Shown: one piece after another, positions 33,964 to 42,131 of the stretch
Layout of the letters: every line of letters starts with the position of its first letter
How positions within the stretch are numbered: the first letter of the stretch is position 1
DNA from: Oscillospiraceae bacterium
GTDB taxonomy: Bacteria > Bacillota > Clostridia > Oscillospirales > UBA929
Direction of reading: 5' to 3'
Assembly: GCA_009782215.1 (NCBI GenBank)
Contig: WRKO01000014.1
Coordinates: forward strand, 1 to 58,548
Length of the DNA stretch: 58,548 nucleotides
Translations under genes and position numbers: made by a program
Notes under the pieces: model-generated
Databases searched by the model: none
What the model was told of the DNA's origin: nothing
The model's input: the letters and a program-made list of their open reading frames with translations, nothing else

Positions 33964-34551
33964 ATGCGCATTACAGATTCCATAAAAAAAGAAATATTGC
34001 TCTTTAGCGAAAGATATATGCTGGAAGCTGAGGATAGATATAACTTTTGGGAAGAGCATATAAAATACGTCGTACAAGAAGCAATCTCACTGGCTGAAAA
34101 ATACGGCGCAGACACTGAAATTGTCGAGCTTGCGGCGTTACTGCACGATATTGCGCTGATAACCAAAACCGGAACAAGGGCAGATCATCACGCAACCGGC
34201 GCAGAATTAGCCGAAACTCTGCTCGTGAAATATGGTTATCCACAAGACAAAACTAACAGGGTAAAAACAAGTGTTTTTAATCATCGCAGCAGCAAAAATG
34301 GAACTTCCGTTGAAGATATTTGCGTGGCGGATGCAGATATATTAGCGCATTTTGATAATATTCCGATGTTGTTCAATGTCATTTTGAACCGTGTGTGGAA
34401 CAAAGAAAGCGAAAGTATCGTAACTTTACCTGAATTGAGAAAAAAGATGAAAGAATCTTTTGAATACGATTATAATGATTTAAGCGAGAGAACAAGACGA
34501 GAATTTAATGAGAGATATGAATTGATATGCCGTATAGTTTTAGGTTTGTAA
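33964..34551 (+). CDS. HD-domain phosphohydrolase, AT-rich
   Basis: 195 residues. The HD motif is in AALLHDIALI with an upstream metal-ligand His in NFWEEHIKYVV and further ligands in ADHHATGAELAE and DADILAHFDN, a layout of small cytosolic HD hydrolases acting on nucleotides or phosphoesters. GGAGCTGATAGT precedes the ATG. AT-rich relative to neighbours, so probably acquired. It converges on the UroD-like gene. Confidence 0.8.
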   Translation: MRITDSIKKEILLFSERYMLEAEDRYNFWEEHIKYVVQEAISLAEKYGADTEIVELAALLHDIALITKTGTRADHHATGAELAETLLVKYGYPQDKTNRVKTSVFNHRSSKNGTSVEDICVADADILAHFDNIPMLFNVILNRVWNKESESIVTLPELRKKMKESFEYDYNDLSERTRREFNERYELICRIVLGL

Positions 34552-34616
34552 GGCGCACAAAATACATACGGTCTACTATATGCTGTTTTCCAAAATCAGC
34601 AACTTCAAATGGCAAT

Positions 34617-35852
34617 TCAGAAGTGCTTTTCGCAACAAACTCTTACCAATTCGACATACCGCCGCACCTTATCAGGCGTGTTTTGAATTTGGTAGACGTC
34701 TCGCTGAATGATTTCCAAGTAACAGCCCTTCGCGGCTGCCACCGTTCTGCCGATATGCTCCATAACCGCCTGTTCGTCCAGCGCTGAACCGAGGCCCAAT
34801 AAGTTCGACGTCGGTTTTCGCATATATACAATGTTTTTGCCCCGCAATTTCTCTCCCATAAAATCTTCATTCGCCCAAGGCGACACCGATACCTTCCGCA
34901 AGTTGTCCAAGCCGGAGAGAAAACAGTCCCAAACAGGGTCAACCGCTTCACAGCAACCGTAAGACAGCAGCCCGTACCGCTCCGCGATACGCCTGTAATG
35001 GGGCGCGATATGTTCGGCGAACATTGCGGGTGAGATGCCGGATGTTTCCTGCGAATCCAGGAAGCCCCATATGTCGGTGGTTTTAATATCCGTACCCTGT
35101 CTGGGCAGTTCGCCGTTGAATGAATAGGAGCCTTGACTCAAATGGCACTCGTCATAGGTGGGCAGAAGGGCGTTTTCCGTCTCCAACAGGTCGAAGAACT
35201 CTAAGTAGTCGTTGACCAGCATCGACATCATCTGATGGAACAGCTCGGGATAATCAAACATCGCGGTGAACATATCCTCCATCTTCATAATGTGGACAAT
35301 ATCTTGTGTTAAGCAGCAATACAGGCTGAACCCGGCCTTCCGCACGGGCAGAATGTCACCGTAAACCTCGTTCTTACAGTCAAGCTCACGGAGTGTGTCT
35401 TCCCAGTTGATTCCGAATCTTGATTTTCCAAACTTGTGAAAATCCTGCTCCAAATCGTTGATTACATGAATAAATTGATGCCCCAAGCTCTCGCCGGCGC
35501 GTTCCTGCTTAACCTCAATACCGAAAGGGACAAAGTATCTGTGCGGTATAACGGGGACATAATCCTTGACGACCGTGTCATCGCCGAAAAGGGTATGGTT
35601 GACCACCCCCATCAGCAATTCACGCTCAAGCTCACGCGCCTCCTTCCCCTCACACCGCATCAGCTTTAGAATGACGTCATTTTGAAAAGTTCCGGTTTCA
35701 ATCAGAATCATCGGGCGCGACGCGGAATCAAATGTACCGTGCAGCGTCCATTCATCCCGAAGTTTCGCCGTTTGCGGCGAGTGCGCCAGTTCCATTTGCT
35801 TCGCTGCCAAGTCTCTTAGTATTTGACGGTCTTTCTTTGAGATGCACTCCAT
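34617..35852 (-). CDS. Uroporphyrinogen-decarboxylase-like protein
   Basis: 411 residues of the UroD/MtaA-like family of corrinoid-methyltransferase relatives rather than heme-pathway UroD; recognisable features are YGCCEAVDPVWDCFLSGLDNLRKVSVSPWANEDFMGEKL and the C-terminal IQRDVYQIQNTPDKVRRYVELVR. Many relatives in Clostridia are of unknown function and cluster with sugar genes. A second, truncated copy of such a gene starts at 36120. AGGAG precedes the ATG. Confidence 0.75.
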   Translation of the reverse strand: MECISKKDRQILRDLAAKQMELAHSPQTAKLRDEWTLHGTFDSASRPMILIETGTFQNDVILKLMRCEGKEARELERELLMGVVNHTLFGDDTVVKDYVPVIPHRYFVPFGIEVKQERAGESLGHQFIHVINDLEQDFHKFGKSRFGINWEDTLRELDCKNEVYGDILPVRKAGFSLYCCLTQDIVHIMKMEDMFTAMFDYPELFHQMMSMLVNDYLEFFDLLETENALLPTYDECHLSQGSYSFNGELPRQGTDIKTTDIWGFLDSQETSGISPAMFAEHIAPHYRRIAERYGLLSYGCCEAVDPVWDCFLSGLDNLRKVSVSPWANEDFMGEKLRGKNIVYMRKPTSNLLGLGSALDEQAVMEHIGRTVAAAKGCYLEIIQRDVYQIQNTPDKVRRYVELVRVCCEKHF

Positions 35853-35935
35853 CCGTCTCAGCTCCTTGTCTATATAGAATTTTTTGCTGTAATCTATCCT
35901 TTGCCTGTCATGTGTTCATTCTCCTTGGCTCGTCT

Positions 35936-35964
35936 ATTTTACCATCCCTGATATCAAAGGGCAA
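35936..35964 (-). promoter_or_regulatory. Promoter of the UroD-like gene
   Basis: TTGCCC (35959-35964), 17-base spacer, TAAAAT (35936-35941), minus strand. Confidence 0.55.
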
Positions 35965-36119
35965 TCCATACCGGACAATTCCATAAGATTGTATCAAATA
36001 CCATAAGATTTGAAAAGACAAACCGGCAGCCATTTTGGTATACTATATTATCTATCTGATTGGAGAGGCTTTTCCGCGAGCGAACCGTCGAGCCCATCAG
36101 ATAAACAGGGGGAGCACTA

Positions 36120-36215
36120 TGACAAAAAGAGAGCGCGTCATTGAGGCGATTCGCCACATACCGCCAGCTCACGCTTGTCAAATTGCAGATACGCGCCCAA
36201 CCCGAGACGGCGGTT
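36120..36215 (+). pseudogene. Beheaded UroD-like gene (first ~16 codons only)
   Basis: AGGGGGAGCACT precedes an ATG at 36120 that reads MTKRERVIEAIRHIPP, the typical N-terminus of UroD/MtaA-like proteins. After about 36170 the sequence is the 3' end of the convergent DUF4432 gene read antisense, so the rest of the gene is gone. Good translation signals but no product expected. Confidence 0.7.
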
Positions 36216-37028
36216 GACCAGCGCGGCGTACGCTTTGCCGTCCGAACGCGGGCGCAGGTCGTGGAAGAAGACCTCTTCCAACCGGCCTTTCATCGGCTTG
36301 TCCATCTGACGGCAGCCGGCGATATGCTTTGCCGCGGCTTCATCGCGCGGTGTGACGGCGGAATCGCAGATGAGCTCGCTGCCTTCATCCAGCAGCGGGT
36401 ATCCGAAATTAAAGTGATACAGCAGCATGAGGGGGCTTGGCTCGGCCGCGTGGTTCTCAACCGTATCCGTCAGCACAAACCGATTCTCCCCCAGCTTCGC
36501 GGTGACGGTGCGCGTCAAGGTCAGGTTTTCCCCGAACATACAAGCCTCCCGCATCCGCCCCGATACGGTCATGGTATACCCGTCGTCCGTCCAGCCGGCG
36601 AAAGTATTGACGTTTTCCGCCGGGATATGGGCGATTCTTCCGTGCTGCCCATGCTTGCGCAAGCCGAGAACCGGATGGTTTTCCTCACAGGACGGCCCGG
36701 CGTTGAGCAGCCCGCAGGTCGTCAGCAGGCCTCCGAAAAAGCCCCGGAGCCACCCCTTGCCTTCCGCCTCATAATATGGCGGCGCGGTCACGCCTGTCTG
36801 GGATATAAACGCAAGCGGTATGCCGGTATAGTCAGCCCACGCGATGTCCATCCCCCGTCCGGGCAGCACCGTGAAATTCAGCCCGGCGCCCGTGCGGATA
36901 TCCGCCGCCTCCACGCCGGACGCCATTCCGTCCGACAGCGTATACCGGCGAATCCCCGCAATCTGCGATATATCCCCAACGCGGCTCATCAGGTAAGATT
37001 TATTCCATGTATCGGCGTTATTCCACAT
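36138..37028 (-). CDS. DUF4432 (aldose 1-epimerase-like) protein, C-terminally truncated
   Basis: 296 residues. DUF4432 features: NKSYLMSRVGDISQIAGIRRY, FTVLPGRGMDIAWADYTGIPL, GGLLTTCGLLNAGPSCEE and LLYHFNFGYPLLDEGS. Family members usually continue past the KRELPxL strand to a WKMMGEGxYVLGLEP-like end; here the protein stops after KRELAVCGESPQ, where the DNA switches to the head of a UroD-like gene. About 40 residues are therefore missing and activity is doubtful. The start overlaps the kinase stop by 11 bases. Confidence 0.75.
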   Translation of the reverse strand: MWNNADTWNKSYLMSRVGDISQIAGIRRYTLSDGMASGVEAADIRTGAGLNFTVLPGRGMDIAWADYTGIPLAFISQTGVTAPPYYEAEGKGWLRGFFGGLLTTCGLLNAGPSCEENHPVLGLRKHGQHGRIAHIPAENVNTFAGWTDDGYTMTVSGRMREACMFGENLTLTRTVTAKLGENRFVLTDTVENHAAEPSPLMLLYHFNFGYPLLDEGSELICDSAVTPRDEAAAKHIAGCRQMDKPMKGRLEEVFFHDLRPRSDGKAYAALVNRRLGLGAYLQFDKRELAVCGESPQ

Positions 37029-38037
37029 GATGATCCAACTCCAAGCTATGATACCAGTCAAGGATTTCGGCTTGGGAAGCCGTGCCGGTGGTTCCGATTT
37101 TTTGGATGGTGATTTCACTGCATATCCCCGCGAAGAACGCGGCCTCAAGCCTTGACGCGCCCGCCGCGACCGCCAGCGAAAAGCCGGACAGAAACGCGTC
37201 GCCCGCGCCGACGATGTCGATAGACCCGTGAATCTTCCGCGCGGGGATGTGCGTCACCTTGCCGTCCGCCGCGTACAGGGAGCCCTGCGCGCCAATCGTC
37301 ATCACAACCTCCCGGCCCTCCGACAAACGCAGGGCGGCCTTGGCAAAATCCTCGGCGCCCGCCGCCCGCAGGCCTTCAACCTCGTTGGGCTTGATGATCA
37401 CGCCGTAGTACCGGCCAATCTGGTCGCGGCTGTCCACAACCACCGTCAGCCCGTCCCCGGCCAGCTTCATCACATGCCCGCGTATCCGCTCGGTCACGAC
37501 GCCGAACGGAAGCTGGTCGGATACGCACAGCACATCGACTTGGGACGCCAGCCTGTCAAGGGAGGCGATGACGAAGTCTTCCGTTTCCGCGTCCATAGGC
37601 TTGTCGTTGTAAAAATCCAGTCTGGGGTCTTCATAGACCGTTTCGGATATCCCCACCCGCAAGGGCTTGCAGTATGCGTTCGTAACCCTATCCGGCACGC
37701 TTCGGATATGGCTGATGTCCACCGCCATCTCGCCCAGCAGCCGTTTGATTTCCGTGCCGCGCCAATCTTTTCCGATCATCCCCACGGCATAGACCTTTTC
37801 CGGATTGAGGGCCGACAGGTTTGCCGCGACATTCCCGCCGCCGCCGGGCGACATGCGCTCCTCCGTGACCGGCAGGGGGAAGTGCGGCGTCTCGCGCGAA
37901 AGCTCGGATTTCTTCATATCCGCAAGCCAGTAAACATCCAAGCAGATATCCCCCAGCACCGCCGCGCGGACGGCGCGTATTTTGTCAAGCAGCTCCTCCA
38001 GCCTGCCGCGGGGTATTCCCTGATACAGCTTCATCAT
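37018..38037 (-). CDS. PfkB-family kinase, RfaE/HldE-like
   Basis: 339 residues. The N-terminal GGGGNVAANLSAL and VRAAVLGDICLDVYWLAD match the kinase half of HldE (D-glycero-heptose 7-phosphate kinase); the catalytic Asp is in DIVGAGDAFLSGFSLA, and NPNE-like IIKPNEVEGL is present. The HldE nucleotidyltransferase half is absent. The ATG overlaps the previous stop (TGATG). With a GmhA-like isomerase in the same operon, a heptose-phosphate or other seven/six-carbon sugar phosphate is a plausible substrate. Confidence 0.85.
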   Translation of the reverse strand: MMKLYQGIPRGRLEELLDKIRAVRAAVLGDICLDVYWLADMKKSELSRETPHFPLPVTEERMSPGGGGNVAANLSALNPEKVYAVGMIGKDWRGTEIKRLLGEMAVDISHIRSVPDRVTNAYCKPLRVGISETVYEDPRLDFYNDKPMDAETEDFVIASLDRLASQVDVLCVSDQLPFGVVTERIRGHVMKLAGDGLTVVVDSRDQIGRYYGVIIKPNEVEGLRAAGAEDFAKAALRLSEGREVVMTIGAQGSLYAADGKVTHIPARKIHGSIDIVGAGDAFLSGFSLAVAAGASRLEAAFFAGICSEITIQKIGTTGTASQAEILDWYHSLELDHHVE

Positions 38038-38984
38038 CAAACCTCCATAAGCCTTGCGTACAGATTCGGCAGGCTGATTTTATGATCCACGGTGAAATGC
38101 CACCCCTTCCCGCCCATGCCGGTCGGGCGGTTGACAATGTTCTTGCGCGGGCGGTAATAATAAAGCGGGTCGTCGTAGCTTATGGCGGCGCGATAGTCGC
38201 CCAAGTCGACAAGGTCAAAATTCGCCGTGGTGATATTGAAGGTGGGATAGCCCAAATTGCGGGCAATCGAGAGGGCCTTCAGGAAGACCTCCGGCCCGAT
38301 GACGCCCGACCCGAAGTTCAGGAAGACCCCGCGGTCAAGCTGCGATACCGATTCGCACATCGTATGAAAATCAACGCCGCTGGTTTGGCCGATGGCGCCG
38401 AAATCCACGTTTGGGTGCTGATGGATGATGTCGGTGCCGAGCGCGATATGGTAGGTTGCCGGAACGCCCAGCTTGTAGGCCTGATACAGCACGCAGTCGT
38501 CGACGTAGGGGAACCTTTCGGGGTGCTTGTCCATATACCTCGCGAGCGATTCGCCGTAGCCCCACCCCTCCGCCGCGCCGGCGGAAAGGGCTTCGTTCAT
38601 CCATGAGCAGGTTTCCTCCCACATCCCGAAGGAGCCGTCTTCAATGGCCGTGGGCACGTCTTCGGAGGTGCCGCCCAGCCAGCACAGCTCAAAGTCGTGG
38701 ATGCTGCCCGCGCCGTTGGAGGAGATATGGGTTACGAACCCCTTTTTCATCAGCGCGATCAGATATCTGGACAACCCGTTTTTAATCACATGCGCGCCCA
38801 TCGAGAGAATCACCGGGCGGCCGTTGGCGCGCGCCGCCTTGATTCGTCCCACAAGCTCGGCAAACTCGGGATGGTTCCACTCGGGAACCGGCGCCTTGCC
38901 CGGCGTATCCATCTTTTCGCGGGTGACCAGATTGATTCTGTTTCTGGCGCTGTTCATTTTGATGCCGCTGAAATCCATTTTCAT
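38037..38984 (-). CDS. Deoxyhypusine-synthase-like protein
   Basis: 315 residues. The Rossmann-like core VILSMGAHVIKNGLSRYLIALMKKGFVTHISSNGAGSIHDFELC and IALGTDIIHQHPNVD resemble the deoxyhypusine synthase fold, but bacteria lack eIF5A, and the active-site lysine region of true DHS is not obvious. It lies between a sugar-phosphate isomerase and a kinase gene, which argues for a role in sugar metabolism. AGGAGAA precedes the ATG. Function unknown. Confidence 0.65.
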   Translation of the reverse strand: MKMDFSGIKMNSARNRINLVTREKMDTPGKAPVPEWNHPEFAELVGRIKAARANGRPVILSMGAHVIKNGLSRYLIALMKKGFVTHISSNGAGSIHDFELCWLGGTSEDVPTAIEDGSFGMWEETCSWMNEALSAGAAEGWGYGESLARYMDKHPERFPYVDDCVLYQAYKLGVPATYHIALGTDIIHQHPNVDFGAIGQTSGVDFHTMCESVSQLDRGVFLNFGSGVIGPEVFLKALSIARNLGYPTFNITTANFDLVDLGDYRAAISYDDPLYYYRPRKNIVNRPTGMGGKGWHFTVDHKISLPNLYARLMEV

Positions 38985-39008
38985 TTGCTTGATTCTCCTA
39001 TTCTCAAA

Positions 39009-39638
39009 TTACTCCGTGAAAAACTCCGCCTCCAGCATCGCGCACAGCGCGTGGTAGACCGGCAGATGCAGCTCCTGTATCCGGTACGTCTCCGTTTCCG
39101 GCACGCAGATGCAGACGTCGCAGTGCGCCTTCATGCGGCCCCCGCTCTGTCCGGTAAGGCCGATGGTTTTCACGCCCATCGCCCGGGCGACGCGCAGGGC
39201 GGCAATCACATTGCCCGCGTTGCCGGACGTCGAAAGCCCCAGCAGCGCGTCTCCCGGCTTGGCATAGCCGTAAACCTGCTGGGCGAAGACCATGACCGGG
39301 TCGACGTCGTTGGCGAACGCCGTTTGAAGCGCGGGCTGGCCGGTCAGGGAGATGGCCGGGAGCGCGCCCTGCAGAAGACCGGCGACGTCCTCCAAGCCGG
39401 GGTGGGCTTCGCAAAACGCCTTCTGAGGCCGCTTATACAAAAAGCCCTTCATCAGTTCGCCCACGATATGCTCACAATCCGAGGCGCTTCCTCCGTTTCC
39501 GCACAACAGCAGCTTGCCTCCAAGCCGGTATGTGCCGCTCAAGACGCCGAACGCCTCCAGAATATCCCCGGCGCAGGGCAAAAGCTCGGGGCGTTCCGCC
39601 GTCAGGGTGTCAAAAATACGTTGCGGGGTATGGGTCAT
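39009..39638 (-). CDS. GmhA-like SIS-domain sugar-phosphate isomerase
   Basis: 209 residues. The SIS fold shows LLCGNGGSASDCEHIVGELMKGF and ALLGLSTSGNAGNVIAALRVARAMGVKTIGLTGQSGG, as in sedoheptulose-7-phosphate isomerase, which makes D-glycero-heptose 7-phosphate. It is the second gene of the ROK-led operon, and its partner kinase is RfaE-like. Confidence 0.85.
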   Translation of the reverse strand: MTHTPQRIFDTLTAERPELLPCAGDILEAFGVLSGTYRLGGKLLLCGNGGSASDCEHIVGELMKGFLYKRPQKAFCEAHPGLEDVAGLLQGALPAISLTGQPALQTAFANDVDPVMVFAQQVYGYAKPGDALLGLSTSGNAGNVIAALRVARAMGVKTIGLTGQSGGRMKAHCDVCICVPETETYRIQELHLPVYHALCAMLEAEFFTE

Positions 39639-39666
39639 GCTCGCTCATCCTTCCTCTTTATTCTGC

Positions 39667-40836
39667 TTATCTGCGAATATACGCGTCTATGGCGATGTTG
39701 GCGGCGCTCAGCAAATCGCTGCTCCCGTCCAGCTCAGACGCCAAAACCTCTACGCGCCGCCAATCCCGCATCATGGAGCGCTCTTGGATACGCTTAGAAA
39801 TGAGCGCCAGTATGCGCGCCGGGCGGTAACGGAGGTCTCCGCTCAGGACGACCGCCTGCGGCTCCAGCGCGTTGATGAAGGTAATCAGCGTTGTGGACAG
39901 ATACTCGGCCACATGCTCAATCACTTCACAGCAGCGCTTGTCCCCCTCCTCCGCCATATCCACCACCTGCGCCCAGCCGGTGACGCCCTCCTCCGGCGCG
40001 AAATAGTCGCGCAGCACCGTCGGGATGGAGGCATACCGCTCCAAGCAGCCCCGATTGCCGCAATCGCAATAGCGCCCGTCCGTCTGGATGGAGGTGTGGC
40101 CTATCTCCGAGCCGAAGCCGTTCCGATCCATCAGCCGGCGTCCGCCCACAACAATCCCGCCGCCGATGCCGCTGTCTACCAGCAGATACAGAAAGCTCTC
40201 GTAGGTGCGCCCCGCGCCGAAATGCAGCTCCGCCAGCGTACACGCCGCGGCGTTGTTTTCGACGTACACCGGCCTGCCCGTGCGCGAGGTCAGCATTTGG
40301 CAGATGGGATACCGATGCCACTCGCCGAATTTCGGCGGGATCAAAATAACGCCGTCCGCGGTGTTGACCGGCCCCGGAACGCTGACGCCGATGCCGGCCA
40401 GCTTCTCCGGGGAAATCCTGTTTTCCTCCGCCATCTCCAGCAGACGCGCCGATACGGTGTCCAGAACGGCGTTCGGCCGCATATGCGCCATTTCGTCCAG
40501 ACTGCCCGACGCGACGGTGTTCCCCTTGAGGTCGGTAATCCCGTAGCGGCACACGCTTCTGGACAGGTATATGCCTCCGAAATAGGCGTACGACGGGTTA
40601 ATCTCCAGCAGAATGGGCTTGCGCCCGCGGACGACTTTTCTCGATGAACCCGTTTCGTACACCAAGGCGTCCGCAATCATCTCCCGGATATGGTCGCTGA
40701 CGGCGGCCCTCGTCAGGCCGCAAGCCCTTCCGAGATCAGAACGGGACAGCGACCTGTCATACAGGGTGCGCAAAATTGCCGCGCTGTTGTTTGCCTTGAG
40801 ATCAGTGGCGTTGCCGATGTGTTTTCCCGCAACCAT
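39667..40836 (-). CDS. ROK-family transcriptional repressor
   Basis: 389 residues from an ATG at 40836 (GAGGAGGCC upstream; the longer frame to 40893 overlaps the promoter and is rejected). N-terminal winged HTH (ILRTLYDRSLSRSDLGRACGLTRAAVSDHIREM) and a ROK kinase-like domain with DSGIGGGIVVGGRRL and the zinc motif CDCGNRGCLERYAS. It probably senses a free or phosphorylated sugar and controls the operon it heads. Confidence 0.9.
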   Translation of the reverse strand: MVAGKHIGNATDLKANNSAAILRTLYDRSLSRSDLGRACGLTRAAVSDHIREMIADALVYETGSSRKVVRGRKPILLEINPSYAYFGGIYLSRSVCRYGITDLKGNTVASGSLDEMAHMRPNAVLDTVSARLLEMAEENRISPEKLAGIGVSVPGPVNTADGVILIPPKFGEWHRYPICQMLTSRTGRPVYVENNAAACTLAELHFGAGRTYESFLYLLVDSGIGGGIVVGGRRLMDRNGFGSEIGHTSIQTDGRYCDCGNRGCLERYASIPTVLRDYFAPEEGVTGWAQVVDMAEEGDKRCCEVIEHVAEYLSTTLITFINALEPQAVVLSGDLRYRPARILALISKRIQERSMMRDWRRVEVLASELDGSSDLLSAANIAIDAYIRR

Positions 40837-40871
40837 CCAAGTCGGCCTCCTCGTTATGTATGGTGAAAGCA

Positions 40872-40900
40872 ATTTTATCGCATTCCCCTGCATTTGTCAA
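40872..40900 (-). promoter_or_regulatory. Promoter of the ROK operon
   Basis: TTGACA (40895-40900), 17-base spacer, TAAAAT (40872-40877), minus strand. Confidence 0.75.
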
Positions 40901-41052
40901 TCTGTTTTCTGCATAACAAAAATTCCTTGACAAAATGTTTGGCGTTTGGGCATATCTGTATATCGGCGAGACACATCTGCGTATCCGCCTCGAAAAAAAC
41001 GGCCCGATAACGACATATCATTCACCGTTTGAAAAAATAAATAGAAAAGTAA

Positions 41053-41081
41053 TTGACAAATAACGCGGCCTGCGGTATGAT
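41053..41081 (+). promoter_or_regulatory. Promoter of the surface protein gene
   Basis: TTGACA, 17-base spacer, TATGAT. The rest of 40901-41148 is AT-rich and holds no gene I can support. Confidence 0.8.
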
Positions 41082-41148
41082 GGTGACAGCGGTTTTAACC
41101 GTGTTTTTCCAGTCGTTTCCTAAAAAATTTTTTAAGGAGGGTCCCACA

Positions 41149-41943
41149 GTGAAAAAGCGTTTTTCTCTTTTCCTCGCGGCCGTGTTCTGTTTGGCGATGC
41201 TGACGGTTCCGGCTATGGCCGCCGCCAGCGACTATTACTTTGAAGACGGCGGTTCGTATCAAAACGGAAACATCCTCATCGACAGTCTCGGTGAAGGCAG
41301 GGCCATCTATCTCGCGCCTTTCGGCGACCAATGGTCGGTCAGCTTCAGAGTCGACCTGCAGGGAGGCAACGGCGGCGACGACCCCGAAGCGAACGCCCGC
41401 TTTGGCCTGCTCGGGGAAGACCCGGACGAAGGCGCGCCGGGCGACCTTATCAGCTTAACCACCGTCAAGACGATGATTGGCCGGGACGCGCCGGATTCCC
41501 GCTTGGAAATCCAGCAGCTTTGGAACAACAGTTGGTCTCATCTCGGCGTCGTTGAGTGGGCGCCCCACTCGGGGAACGCCTACAACGTCACCGTCTCCAA
41601 AAGAGCGGGCGGCAACACCATCAGCGTCACCGTGAAGGACACCAACGGCGCAACCATTCTTGACGGTCAAGGCGCCCTTGACGCCAACGCTATGGCCGCG
41701 GCGAAGTACTTCGGCTTCTTCGTCTACAACAGCAAGGTGCTTTACTCGAACATCTCCTTCTCCGGCTTCGTTGGCGGCTCGACAAGCACAAGTCCCTCAA
41801 ACCCCTCAGATCCCGCAAACCCCTCAAGCCCCGACGCCGTGGCGCCGCCGACCAGCGACGCAACCACCCTTTGGATTGCCTTTTTGGCGCTCGGCTTGGC
41901 CGGCGCCGGCAGCTTCATCCTGCGGAGGAAGCTGAAAGCATAA
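41149..41943 (+). CDS. Secreted surface protein with sorting-type C-terminus
   Basis: 264 residues from a GTG after AAGGAGG. Signal peptide KRFSLFLAAVFCLAMLTVPAMAAA, then a ~190-residue beta-rich domain (no family recognised), a Ser/Pro/Asn linker (TSPSNPSDPANPSSPDA), the motif APPTSD, a hydrophobic helix and the basic tail RRKLKA. This motif-helix-charge layout is that of a sortase substrate; PPTSD is not a classic LPXTG but fits the xPxTx forms used by class B/clostridial sortases. A sortase B gene lies just downstream in the opposite direction. Confidence 0.7.
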   Translation: MKKRFSLFLAAVFCLAMLTVPAMAAASDYYFEDGGSYQNGNILIDSLGEGRAIYLAPFGDQWSVSFRVDLQGGNGGDDPEANARFGLLGEDPDEGAPGDLISLTTVKTMIGRDAPDSRLEIQQLWNNSWSHLGVVEWAPHSGNAYNVTVSKRAGGNTISVTVKDTNGATILDGQGALDANAMAAAKYFGFFVYNSKVLYSNISFSGFVGGSTSTSPSNPSDPANPSSPDAVAPPTSDATTLWIAFLALGLAGAGSFILRRKLKA

Positions 41944-41961
41944 CAACCCAAGTAGGAAATA

Positions 41962-42005
41962 AAATTCGGTGGTGCTTGGCGGCGAACGCCCCGGCCACCG
42001 AATTT
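41962..42005. terminator. Terminator after the surface protein
   Basis: 11-bp stem AAATTCGGTGG / CCACCGAATTT around a GC-rich loop. Confidence 0.75.
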
Positions 42006-42032
42006 ATTCCTGCGATTTGAGGTGTAATCGGC

Positions 42033-42122
42033 ATGTATTTGGAGCTGGGCCCCGATGTGCCGCTGGAGAACATGGAAGCGCTCCTGTCCGCGCTGGACGG
42101 CCTGCGCGGGTACACCGCGTAA
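42033..42122 (+). CDS. Possible 29-residue ORF
   Basis: GAGGTG then ATG; reads MYLELGPDVPLENMEALLS and onwards to a TAA just before the sortase stop. No family recognised; it may be chance or the tail of a lost gene. Confidence 0.3.
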   Translation: MYLELGPDVPLENMEALLSALDGLRGYTA

Positions 42123-42131
42123 GCCGGGGCG

